Source of the DNA: Rhodocytophaga rosea
Lineage (GTDB): Bacteria; Bacteroidota; Bacteroidia; Cytophagales; 172606-1
Direction: 5' to 3'
NCBI RefSeq assembly: GCF_010119975.1
Contig: NZ_CP048222.1
Location: forward strand, 2,932,501 to 2,996,500
Length of the DNA stretch: 64,000 bases
Shown here piece by piece: positions 17,799-26,500 of this stretch. Both the position numbers and the translations under genes were made by a program. The notes below the pieces were generated by a model. It was given only the letters and a program-made list of their open reading frames with translations. It ran no database searches and had not been told where the DNA came from. Each line of letters begins with the position of its first letter. Positions within the stretch are counted from its first letter, which is position 1.

Positions 17799-18275
17799 AT
17801 GAAAAATCTTATTTTTGGCATAATTGCCACTCTTATGGTGGGTGCCATCTTTGGTTTTAGTGGGAATAGCATTAAAAAAGATACACCCAAGAAAGAATGG
17901 ATAATAGCACCCCGGTTTTTAACCCTTCAGAAAGGAATCACAAAAGAACAGGCTAGAAAATGGATGGAAAATGAATATCTTCCTTTATATCGATATCATT
18001 CAGGGTGGAATGCTCAACTTGGTGAACCAACCGCCTCTGGCAAATGGGGAAAGTCGGATAACACGGCCAAAGAAAAAGGAGATTTTGTATTGATCTATTT
18101 CTTTGATTCACCAAAAACAAGAGACCATTATTTTCCACCTGATGGCGCATGGAGTGAAGACATCCAAAAAGTTATAGCAGAACACAACTCTACCTGGAAG
18201 GATTTCTTTGGTAAATATTTCGTTCAGGAAAAGTATCAAAACGAAGAATATACCATGTTTGCTACTGCAAAATAA
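17799..18275 (+). CDS. Exported protein of unknown function
   Basis: This 158-aa protein has an N-terminal hydrophobic segment (LIFGIIATLMVGAIFGFSG) serving as signal or anchor. The exported domain contains KGITKEQARKWMENEYLPLYRYHSGWNAQ and a second half with GDFVLIYFFDSPKTRDHYFP. This resembles a ferredoxin-like/dimeric alpha-beta barrel layout, but I cannot name the family. The neighbours downstream (NTF2-like lipoprotein, VOC protein) are on the same strand and also exported, suggesting a small-molecule or stress-related group; that link is inference from position only. Confidence 0.6.
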   Translation: MKNLIFGIIATLMVGAIFGFSGNSIKKDTPKKEWIIAPRFLTLQKGITKEQARKWMENEYLPLYRYHSGWNAQLGEPTASGKWGKSDNTAKEKGDFVLIYFFDSPKTRDHYFPPDGAWSEDIQKVIAEHNSTWKDFFGKYFVQEKYQNEEYTMFATAK

Positions 18276-18401
18276 AACGGCTGCTAAGCGTGTTTTGTAA
18301 TGAACCATGCGATGGTAATGCTATTCCTAAGCCTAAAGCAAAGGTTTATGTGGATGAATGATTGGTGGTAGTACCTTGATTTCAAAAAAAACAATCAAAC
18401 T

Positions 18402-18941
18402 ATGAGGTATTTTAACATTTTAATTGTTTTTCTAATACTTGTTGGTTGCCATCAGCCATCAGAACAAGTATCAAGTAAGGAAATCGAACAAATAAAAAGC
18501 GATATCATCAAGCGGTCTGAGAAGCATGCTGCTGATTTGGAAAACATGGACTACCAATCAGTCATGGCCTTCTATGCAAAGGACCTCATCGTTTTTGGAG
18601 ATGGCTATTATTGGGGAGATTACTTAACTATGGATGGCATCTGGAAGAATATCTTGGGAGAAGGTGGTTGGAAAAAAATGGTAAAATGGGATTTGCAGAA
18701 CCATAAAATTCATGTTCATTCAGCAAACGCTGCTTCCTATTTGGTTGAGTTTGACCATGCACATTTAGTAGAAAATGGGGATACCGTCAGAAGTTCAGGA
18801 TGCTTTACCTATGGCATGCAGAAAGTGGATGGGGAATGGAAAGCTGTAACGGCACATGTCTCCCATATTGCTTTCAGAACAGATGATGAAAAATGGTGGT
18901 CTAAATACTCACCTTCAAAAACAACAAACATAGCAGAATGA
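18402..18941 (+). CDS. NTF2-like (DUF4440/SnoaL-type) lipoprotein
   Basis: This 179-aa protein starts with a lipoprotein signal (ILIVFLILVGC, acylated Cys16). A cone-shaped NTF2-like fold is suggested by SEKHAADLENMDYQSVMAFYAKDLIVFGDG, the helix-strand opening of DUF4440 proteins, and by the late strands GCFTYGMQKVDGEWKAVTAHVS. Members bind small ligands or act as immunity or stress proteins; no catalytic residues can be assigned. The stop overlaps the start of the next gene (ATGA), so the two are co-transcribed and probably translationally coupled. Confidence 0.75.
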   Translation: MRYFNILIVFLILVGCHQPSEQVSSKEIEQIKSDIIKRSEKHAADLENMDYQSVMAFYAKDLIVFGDGYYWGDYLTMDGIWKNILGEGGWKKMVKWDLQNHKIHVHSANAASYLVEFDHAHLVENGDTVRSSGCFTYGMQKVDGEWKAVTAHVSHIAFRTDDEKWWSKYSPSKTTNIAE

Positions 18942-19456
18942 AAAATGTATTACTTACCGGGATTCTTATTGTTTCTTTATTAACCATAATTTTCGGGTTT
19001 AAAAGAAGTAAAAGTATGGTTCATACAGTGGATATAGGCGTAGTTGTAACAGATCTGGAAAAATCGTTAGAATTTTACACCCATATTTTGGGAATGGAGC
19101 AAACCGGTACCTGGCGCTCATCCAGGGAAATGTCTACAAAATATGATGTAAATAGTGGAAAGGCTTTTGATATTATTGACTTAAAGCTGGATTGCGATGG
19201 TTACATTTTAAAATATAAACTAAACAAAACAGAAGGTAACATTCCAAAAGAAACAGTAGCGAGTGGAAAAGAGTATTATGGATTTGAGAAAATTGGTTCA
19301 AGATATTTGACTATAAATGTAGAAAGCATCGATCCTTTCATAAAGAGAATGAAAGAGAATCACATTAGATATAAATTGGTTACCCTTCCAAATGGACATC
19401 GTGTTGTGCTTCTTCATGATCCGGACGGAGCCTTATTAGAACTAGCAAGCGATTAG
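18938..19456 (+). CDS. Membrane-anchored VOC (glyoxalase-fold) protein
   Basis: This 172-aa protein has an N-terminal hydrophobic helix (VLLTGILIVSLLTIIFGF) followed by one vicinal-oxygen-chelate domain. VDIGVVVTDLEKSLEFYTHILGM is the classic opening beta-alpha unit; the closing strand is HRVVLLHDPDGALLELAS with the conserved Asp-Pro-(D)-G and a terminal Glu ligand. VOC proteins bind a metal and act on or sequester small molecules. An exported, anchored form is less usual than the cytoplasmic type. It overlaps the preceding lipoprotein gene by 4 bp, so both belong to one operon. Confidence 0.8.
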   Translation: MKNVLLTGILIVSLLTIIFGFKRSKSMVHTVDIGVVVTDLEKSLEFYTHILGMEQTGTWRSSREMSTKYDVNSGKAFDIIDLKLDCDGYILKYKLNKTEGNIPKETVASGKEYYGFEKIGSRYLTINVESIDPFIKRMKENHIRYKLVTLPNGHRVVLLHDPDGALLELASD

Positions 19457-19979
19457 TTATTAGACAGTTGTTGCCAGAAACTTAGTGATGCACCTATGAG
19501 TTAGATTGAGAGATTATATGCCAAAACTTAGTATTCCCTAAAGGGTCATCTGCTAATAGAGGTTGACACTTCTTATACCATACTTTCCTATAAGAAGAAA
19601 AGAACTTATCTGAAAATTATTAACTGCTATCATACCAGTGAACAAGTAATATAATACATCCCTGGCTGTTGCACAACTCAAAACTATTGATAGACTGTTC
19701 AATCTTTGAGTTGCAAAGGCCATAAAAGACGATCAAAACAAGCATATTTTTTACAATCAACATCATAGTTGGGGAGGTATCCATTATGGAAAATAGTTGT
19801 GCAACAGACACACCCCTTTATGTTAACTTGATAACATGGGCTGAGAAATCAACTTCGTTTCAAGTTTCCCTTCTTACCCTTATTAAAGATAATCTCATAG
19901 GCACTTTTCTGTCAACTTATACTAGGAGAGGAACCTTAAGGATCGAAGAAAAAGATTGTCATTTAAGCATTTTATCATT
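19457..19979. other. Spacer upstream of the IS66 element
   Basis: It holds nested inverted repeats at 19666-19807 and a stretch near 19905-19935 (TGTCAACTTATACTAGGAGA) that resembles a sequence at 16837 and, more weakly, ones at 29859 and 32952. Two overlapping short frames here have no coding character. Confidence 0.4.
19666..19807. repeat. 12-bp inverted repeat spanning 142 bp
   Basis: CTGTTGCACAAC (19666-19677) and GTTGTGCAACAG (19796-19807) are perfect complements. Just inside the left arm, CAACTCAAA pairs with TTTGAGTTG. Ends with TGTTGCACAAC resemble insertion-sequence termini, so this may be an element that lost its transposase; no target duplication was found. Confidence 0.4.
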
Positions 19980-20053
19980 CAATTAGTGTATGCACCCGGT
20001 AAAACAGCCTTGATTTGTGATGAGCAGCTTTCCTAACTTTAGGAGAAAAAACA

Positions 20054-20371
20054 ATGACACAAATCAGAACCCAAAAGGAAATGTTTCCGCTGGTAGCAGA
20101 GTGGCTAGCAAGCGGCATCAGCCAAAAAGAGTTTGGCCAAAGACATGGATTTGCGCTACATATTATGCCCTATTGGGTGAGTAGGTACCGGAAGGTGCAT
20201 GGATCAACTCAACCCACACCTGCTGCAAGCACAGGATTTATTCAATTACCCACCTCTCAAGCTACTATAAGCCCTATGGAAGTGGCTTTACCCTCTGGAA
20301 CAATCATCCGTTTCTCCTCCCTGATTCCGGTCAGTTACCTACACGAGTTACTCACTTCATGTTCGCGTTAA
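20054..20371 (+). CDS. tnpA: IS66 accessory protein TnpA
   Basis: This 105-aa protein has an N-terminal helix-turn-helix (WLASGISQKEFGQRHGFALHIMPYWVSRYR), as in IS66 TnpA, and a flexible Pro/Ser/Thr-rich tail. TnpA is needed for transposition but its biochemical role is not established; DNA binding is likely. It is the first gene of the element and overlaps tnpB by 13 bp, consistent with translational coupling. A purine-rich site (AGGAGAAAA) lies just before the ATG. Confidence 0.9.
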   Translation: MTQIRTQKEMFPLVAEWLASGISQKEFGQRHGFALHIMPYWVSRYRKVHGSTQPTPAASTGFIQLPTSQATISPMEVALPSGTIIRFSSLIPVSYLHELLTSCSR

Positions 20372-20697
20372 CAGCCTCGCAAAGATTCTTTCTCTATGGG
20401 CAGGCAGTGGATATGCGTAAAAGTTTTGATGCCTTAAGTGGAATTGTTTCTACAGATATGGGTAAAGATGTCTTGTCAGGGGATGTGTATATTTTCATAG
20501 GTAAAAGCAGAGATAAGATTAAACTACTAGTGTGGGAGAAAGCAGGCTTTGTATTATACTATAAGCGTTTGGAAGCAGGCACTTTTCACCTGCCCAAAAG
20601 TGGGCAGTATAGTTTATCTTACAGCGAATTGTGTTTATTGATTGAAGGGGTGGAGGTGGAGGTCAAACAAAGGCATAAACGCTATGGGGTCCTGTAG
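20359..20697 (+). CDS. tnpB: IS66 accessory protein TnpB (Orf2)
   Basis: This 112-aa protein carries the signature of the IS66 Orf2 family: RFFLYGQAVDMRKSFDALSG near the N-terminus, then GDVYIFIGKSRDKIKLLVWEKAGFVLYYKRLE, and a final KRY. It is essential for transposition in studied members; the mechanism is unknown. The start overlaps tnpA. It is full length with no disruptions. Confidence 0.95.
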   Translation: MFALTASQRFFLYGQAVDMRKSFDALSGIVSTDMGKDVLSGDVYIFIGKSRDKIKLLVWEKAGFVLYYKRLEAGTFHLPKSGQYSLSYSELCLLIEGVEVEVKQRHKRYGVL

Positions 20698-20767
20698 AAA
20701 AAACAGCTACACCTGCTTGACAGCTACAGCAGCAAGATTTATCTTGTAGAGATCAAGTAGGATTGAT

Positions 20768-22246
20768 ATGTCTGCTACGCCCCTGTTATCTACTGTCCAG
20801 CAACAAGCCTTATTAGAGGAGAATGAGCAATTGCGAGAGGAAATCAAAGAACTCAAACGGCTTATCTTTGGTAGTAAAAGGGAACGTTTTGTGCCACAAG
20901 TTAATACTGCACAACTGAGTCTAGAGTTAATTTCCTCAAGCAGTGAACCTGCTGTAGTGGTCAAGCAGACCATCAGTTATGAGCGGGCAGTCAAACAAAT
21001 AGCTAAAAAAGCCATTCGTGGCGGTTTTCCTACACATCTGCCACGCATTGATGTGATCTTACAACCCAAAGAAGATGTATCAGGTATGCGCAAAATCGGT
21101 GAAGAAATCACCGAGGAGTTAGATTTAAAACCGGCTTCCCTGTTTGTCCGCCGCTACATCCGCCCCCGTTATGTGAGCAAGGAGGAGACTTTTCATATAG
21201 CTGTTTTACCTGCACGCCCGATAGAAAAAGGTATGCCCGGGGCAGGTTTGCTCTCCCAAATTATTGCAGATAAGTTTGTCTCTCATCTGCCTTTCTACCG
21301 GCAGGCACAGCGCTATGAGCAGTTGGGCATGAAAATTCCTGCCTCCAGTTTGGATGGCTGGTTTGAAGGGGCTTGCGCCTTACTAGAACCACTCTATCAA
21401 GCCTTGCGCTTACACATCCTTGCTTCTACTTATCTGCAAGCAGATGAGACACCTATCGCTGTCTTAGATAAGCAAAAGAAGGGAGATACCCACCAAGGCT
21501 ACCATTGGGTGTATTACTCACCCGAAGAGAGACTGGTGCTGTTTGAGTACCAACCCGGCAGAGGCAAAGATGGACCGGCTAAACTGCTAAAAAACTACAA
21601 AGGCTATCTGCAAACAGATGGCTATGTCGCTTATGATCAGTTCGAAACAAGAGAAGATATCGTATTAGTGGGTTGTATGGCCCATGCCCGCAGATATTTT
21701 GAGCATGCTTTGGATAACGACAAAGCAAGGGCAGAAAAAGTACTGCTCTGGATTCAGCAGCTATATGCGGTAGAAAGAGAAGCCCGGGAGAAAAACCTCT
21801 CTACAGCAGATCGTTATTTATTGCGCCAGCAAAAAGCTCGTCCGGTAATGGATCTGCTTGGAGAATGGTTAGTAGCAGAGCACAGTAAAGTACTTCCCAA
21901 AAGTGCCATTGGCAAAGCGATCTACTACCTTGTAGCCCGCTACAATAAGATCTATTTGTATTTAGAAGATGGTAGACTAGAAATAGATAACAATCCGGTG
22001 GAGAACGCTATTCGGCCTGTGGCTCTTGGACGCAAAAATTATCTCTTTGCTGGTTCTCATGCCGGAGCACAACGGGCGGCTATTGTCTACAGCCTGCTTG
22101 GCAGTTGTAAACTGCAAGGCATTAATGCCCATGACTATTTACAAGATGTCTTGCAAAGATTGCCTAACCAGCCTATCAACCAACTTAAAGAACTACTGCC
22201 TTCCTTTTGGAAAAAAATTAATTCATCACCTCAATTACAGATATAG
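20768..22246 (+). CDS. tnpC: IS66 transposase TnpC
   Basis: This 492-aa protein starts with a leucine-zipper coiled coil (QQQALLEENEQLREEIKEL, residues about 10-35) and the family block LIFGSKRERF. A zinc-finger-like region is largely missing, as in many short TnpC proteins. The DDE core follows with ADETPIAVL, then TDGYVAYDQ, then NNPVENAIRPVALGRKNYLF bearing the Glu. The C-terminal IS66 block (AAIVYSLLGSCKLQGINAHDYLQDVL) is intact. It is the catalytic transposase of the element at 19988-22270. The frame is uninterrupted. Confidence 0.95.
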   Translation: MSATPLLSTVQQQALLEENEQLREEIKELKRLIFGSKRERFVPQVNTAQLSLELISSSSEPAVVVKQTISYERAVKQIAKKAIRGGFPTHLPRIDVILQPKEDVSGMRKIGEEITEELDLKPASLFVRRYIRPRYVSKEETFHIAVLPARPIEKGMPGAGLLSQIIADKFVSHLPFYRQAQRYEQLGMKIPASSLDGWFEGACALLEPLYQALRLHILASTYLQADETPIAVLDKQKKGDTHQGYHWVYYSPEERLVLFEYQPGRGKDGPAKLLKNYKGYLQTDGYVAYDQFETREDIVLVGCMAHARRYFEHALDNDKARAEKVLLWIQQLYAVEREAREKNLSTADRYLLRQQKARPVMDLLGEWLVAEHSKVLPKSAIGKAIYYLVARYNKIYLYLEDGRLEIDNNPVENAIRPVALGRKNYLFAGSHAGAQRAAIVYSLLGSCKLQGINAHDYLQDVLQRLPNQPINQLKELLPSFWKKINSSPQLQI

Positions 22247-22497
22247 CCTGCTACTTCACCGAACGGATACCAATTAGTAAGCATTTTGTCTCGCTAAATC
22301 AACCCACCTCACTTCTATAAAATGTCTTTTCCTTTTGTTCTTTGCCTGTTTAAGAACAAATTGTACAATAAGTTTTCGTCTTGACCCTCTCCGAAGAGAA
22401 GGGATATCTACTCACAAGGCTGATCTGGTATGTTCATTAGGTTTGCAAAGCATATTGTTAGGAAAGCCTAAAGTAAAGCCCTTCAGAAGGCTATTTT

Positions 22498-22538
22498 CCA
22501 ATAGTAGCTGATCAAATGTGCTTATCAGCTACTATTGG
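22498..22538. terminator. Bidirectional hairpin terminator
   Basis: Perfect 15-bp arms CCAATAGTAGCTGAT (22498-22512) and ATCAGCTACTATTGG (22524-22538) surround an 11-base loop. T runs flank it on the plus side and A runs (TATTTT before the left arm) serve the minus strand. It lies 36 bp beyond the stop of the minus-strand lipoprotein gene and downstream of the IS66 element. Confidence 0.8.
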
Positions 22539-22573
22539 TTTTGTGCATCTAGGTTAGTAAGATTTCTTTTGGT

Positions 22574-23296
22574 TTACTCTATTACATGAATAGTGTAAGT
22601 AACAATACTTGAAAAAGTAAATTTTTCCTTTTTCGCATCTATTGCCCCACCCACGATTAATGTATGAGTACCAAGCGTGAGTGGCATTTTAGCCCAGTAG
22701 CCATCTGCATAAACCGTAGTTGAAGGAGTTTCACACCCACTGTAATCAGGATGAACAGTAAAACTCCATACCCCTGAATTAGCTCTCAATTCATTTGGAT
22801 TCTTTGATAACAGGGAAACACCATCCCAACTTAAAATTAGCCCGGAAGGACCATTGAGAGATTCTTTCAACGCAATTTGAAAATAGGCCTCGAAAGTCTG
22901 ACCTCCCTTTGGCCCAGATGTCGGATCACAGGGACCAGCATAAGCGGTTCTTCCTACCAATGGGGTAAACACATATTGATACTGGCTTAAACTGATGGTA
23001 ACTGTTCTATAGATGGGATCTGGGGAAGCCCCCGGTCCGAGCATAAAAATGCCACTGCTATAAGGCTGATCCAGGTACTGAAACTCACCAGTTGGATCAT
23101 TGAAGGGAGCTACAGAGAAAGGTCTTGTAAAAACCCATTCATTCCAGGCACGGATTAAAGTTTGTATTTCATCATTCCCGCGTCTGGCTGCCTTAGCTAA
23201 AGTAGATAAGGAAGATTGTTCTGGGGCAACCTCTGATTTTTGACAAGAGGTTATCAACAACATCGTCAGGATACATAATAAATAAGTGGTTTTCAT
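22574..23296 (-). CDS. Lipoprotein of unknown function
   Basis: This 240-aa protein has a lipoprotein signal (LLCILTMLLITSC, Cys18). The mature protein opens with a basic segment (AKAARRGNDEIQTLIRAWNEWVF), and the rest appears to be all-beta with several aromatic residues and three cysteines. I recognise no domain. It lies between the hairpin at 22498 and the giant sensor kinase gene on the same strand, but 270 bp from the kinase stop, so joint transcription is possible yet unproven. Confidence 0.6.
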   Translation of the reverse strand: MKTTYLLCILTMLLITSCQKSEVAPEQSSLSTLAKAARRGNDEIQTLIRAWNEWVFTRPFSVAPFNDPTGEFQYLDQPYSSGIFMLGPGASPDPIYRTVTISLSQYQYVFTPLVGRTAYAGPCDPTSGPKGGQTFEAYFQIALKESLNGPSGLILSWDGVSLLSKNPNELRANSGVWSFTVHPDYSGCETPSTTVYADGYWAKMPLTLGTHTLIVGGAIDAKKEKFTFSSIVTYTIHVIE

Positions 23297-23566
23297 TTGA
23301 TTAAGAGTTTAAAGTGGAAATATGAATTTATGTGTCAATGTTTGGGGTGGAAAGGTAAGCGCTCCCCTATAAAACTATAGTCACAAATGTTTCAAAATGC
23401 ATCACAGATGTTTCTATCTCGGCATTATTGAAAAAAGTTTAAAGATTTTCTACAGAATGCAACAATGGGTGGATTAATAGAGCATCATTGTCTTATGCAC
23501 CCAAGTTTGGAGTGAAAGGGAGCAGAAAATAGAGATAAGAAAAGGCTAAAAAGACTGGTTTGGAGA

Positions 23567-26500
23567 CTATCTAGGTGGGTACTGGCTGGGATTTACGCCA
23601 TAGCGCTGCTTGAAGTTGCTGGCAAAGTAAGATACGCTGTTGAAGCCCACCGCATACATCACTTCTGATACGCTGCCATAGCCTTGCTCCAGCAGAGAAG
23701 CTGCCCGCTTAAGGCGAATGGTGCGGATGAACTCACTGGTGGACTCATCAGTAAGCGCTTTCAGCTTTCGGTGTAGTTGCACCCGGCTCATGGCCATCTC
23801 TTCTACCATAATTTCTACCGTAAAATCCTCATCAGACATATGTCTTTCAATAATTGCAATGGCTTTATTTATAAACAGCTCATCAGTGGAAGTTATGGCT
23901 ATATCTTTGGGCTGCAGTTTGACTTCTTTTGTAAACCGTTCCCGTAGCTTTTTTCTTTGGTCAATCAGATTTTTCACCCGTGCTTTGAGCTCCTGCAGGC
24001 TAAAAGGTTTGGCCACATAATCATCAGCACCGATCTCTAAACCCTCAATTTTACTCTCCTGAGTAGCTTTGGCAGTAAGCATAATGATAGGAACATGACT
24101 GGTAAGAGCATGGGTCTTGAACTGACGGCAGAGTTCCATTCCATCCATTTTAGGCATCATGCGGTCAGAAATAATTAGATCCGGAATGTGTTGTTTGCCT
24201 AATTCTAAGCCTTCCAATCCATTAGAGGCTTCTAATACGCGGAAATGATCTATAAAATTATCGCGGATAAACTCCCTGACTTCCCGGTTATCTTCTACTA
24301 TTAAGAGTAATGGAAAGCCTTCACTAATTTCATTTTCTTCTGTAGGAGTTTGTAGGGGAGAAGTGCTTTCCTCATTTTCTTGTTTAACCATCATGAGGCG
24401 ATCCGGCATCATTTCTTGCCTGTCTGCAGATAGGTTGAGCTGGGCTATGCAGTCCGTAAGAGGCAAATAGAGGATAAATTCACTACCCTTTCCTACTTCA
24501 CTTGTGAGCTCGATTCTGCCTCCATGTAGTTCGGCAAGTTCCTTTGCTAAAGCAAGTCCTATGCCTGTGCCTTCTCCTTCCCGGATTTGAGAGCCATCCA
24601 CCTGATAAAAGCGCTCAAAAATCCGGGACTGCTCTTCAGCAGGGATGCCACTGCCGGTATCTTTCACATGAATGCCAATCGTTTGACTCCAATGTGAAGC
24701 TGTATCTTTGATTGCTTCATCCAGAGCTTTTGATAGGGTGACTTCTACCCTTACACTTCCCCCAGGTGGAGTAAATTTAAAGGCATTAGAAAGCAGGTTA
24801 TGCATTACTTTCTCCAGCACATTTGAGTCAAAGTAGCCAAGAATGGATTGATAGGCTGAACTAAAAGCAAGGTTGATACCTTTGCTTTGGGCAAGTGAGG
24901 TAAAAGAAAACGTGAGCACCTTACTTTGACGGTTAATATCCCCATGGGTAAGGGAGAGTTTGAGGGAACCCGATTCCAGTTTTGAAAAATCCATTAATTG
25001 ATTGATCAGATGGAGCAGTTGCCTGGCATGCCGGTCGATAAGCCGGAGATTTTTCTTTATCTGCGTACTATCCAGCTGTTGGTTAAGGAGTTTTTCAAGT
25101 GGGGCAAAGATTAGGGTGAGTGGAGTACGGAACTCGTGGGAAATATTGGTAAAGAAGCGCGACTTGAGCTGGTCGATTTGGTGGAGTTGTTCGGCTTGAA
25201 GCAGGCGTAAGCGATGGGCAGCTTTTACCCGTTCACTTCTTACAATGATTTCTCGCCCCATTACAGCTAGACCCAGTACCACCAGCCCATAGAGTCCATA
25301 GGCCCAAGGGGTACGCCAAAAGGGAGGGGAAATGACCACACTAATTTCCTTTTGTGCCCATTGACCATATAGGTTCATGACTTTTACCCTGAAAACATAT
25401 TTGCCCGCAGGAACGTTATAGTAACCCGCTGTTCCCGCTGCATCTGCCTTCCGCCATTTGGAATCATAATTTTCCAGCATGTATACCATATGCCGGTCTT
25501 CGCCATTACTGGTGAAATCAATACTGGTGAAGGCTATAGAAAAAGTGTTTTGAAAGTGTTTTAGTCTAAGTTCTTTGAGTTGATAAATAGGCTCCGGAAG
25601 TAAAGAACTCTTACCAAAATTTACCGGTTGATCGGATAGTGAGAATCCGGTAAGGGCTATAGCAGGCGGCCTGACACCTTTTAATAGGCTATCGGGATAA
25701 AAAGAAATGTAACCAGTCGTATCACCTGATAAGATTTCGCCTGTACCTGTAATATAACTACTAAATAAAACGTAGTCATACTCATGGCTCCTCGTTTCGT
25801 AAACACTCGCTTCTTTCTTTTGCACATTCAATTTGATAATTTTTTTGGGCGTCTTTAACCATAAGTTTTTCTGATGATCCTCTGTGATATTGAACACGGT
25901 AGTTACCCTGTTGATGACGCCTGTGGAATCATAAAAGGGCGTAAAAACATCCGCTTCTTTGTTGTAGCTGAAAAGTCCAGCACCATCCCCAACCCACAAG
26001 TCGCCACCACTATCTTCCGTTATGTTCAAGGCATCACTGAATTCCACTAAAAGATATTTTTTAAAGTGCCCGGTTTTCTTATCCAGCCGGTTGACACCCC
26101 AACCCGCACATGTCCAGATATCCTGATTTCTATCTATGAGAATGTCAAACACCAGTGCTCCCCCCAGAATAACAGCAAAGCTTGGATCAGGTACATAATG
26201 TTTGAACGTACCTGATGTTATATCCAACGCGTTTAATCCATTCCATGTACCGATCCAAAGTTTATTGTCGGGAGCAAGGGCAAGGGTGTAAAGGGAATCA
26301 GAACTTAAGGTTTCCTCGTTTCCGGCCTGGTGATGATAGCCGCTAAATGTTTGGGTGGTGGGGTTAAACCGGTACAATCCGTTGTAGCGTGTGGCGATCC
26401 ATAAATTATGCGCTTTGTCTTCTTTGATATCTACCATAACATTATTTAAAGAAGATGCTTTTGTATCAATAAGAAACTGTTGCATGGTGCCATCGCTGCT

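Larger units (their letters stand above)
19988..22270 (+). mobile_element. IS66-family insertion sequence, complete
   Basis: The 2283-bp element carries tnpA, tnpB and tnpC in the standard order. The ends are imperfect inverted repeats: the left reads GTATGCACCCGGTAAAACAG and the right, read inward, GTATCCGTTCGGTGAAGTAG. A perfect 8-bp target duplication CAATTAGT flanks it (19980-19987 and 22271-22278), which is the IS66 norm. All three genes are intact, so the insertion is probably recent. Confidence 0.95.

Noticed and set aside
19620-19986. Two short frames (63 and 66 aa) upstream of the IS66 element
   Set aside because: They overlap on opposite strands, are built around inverted repeats and have no recognisable domain.
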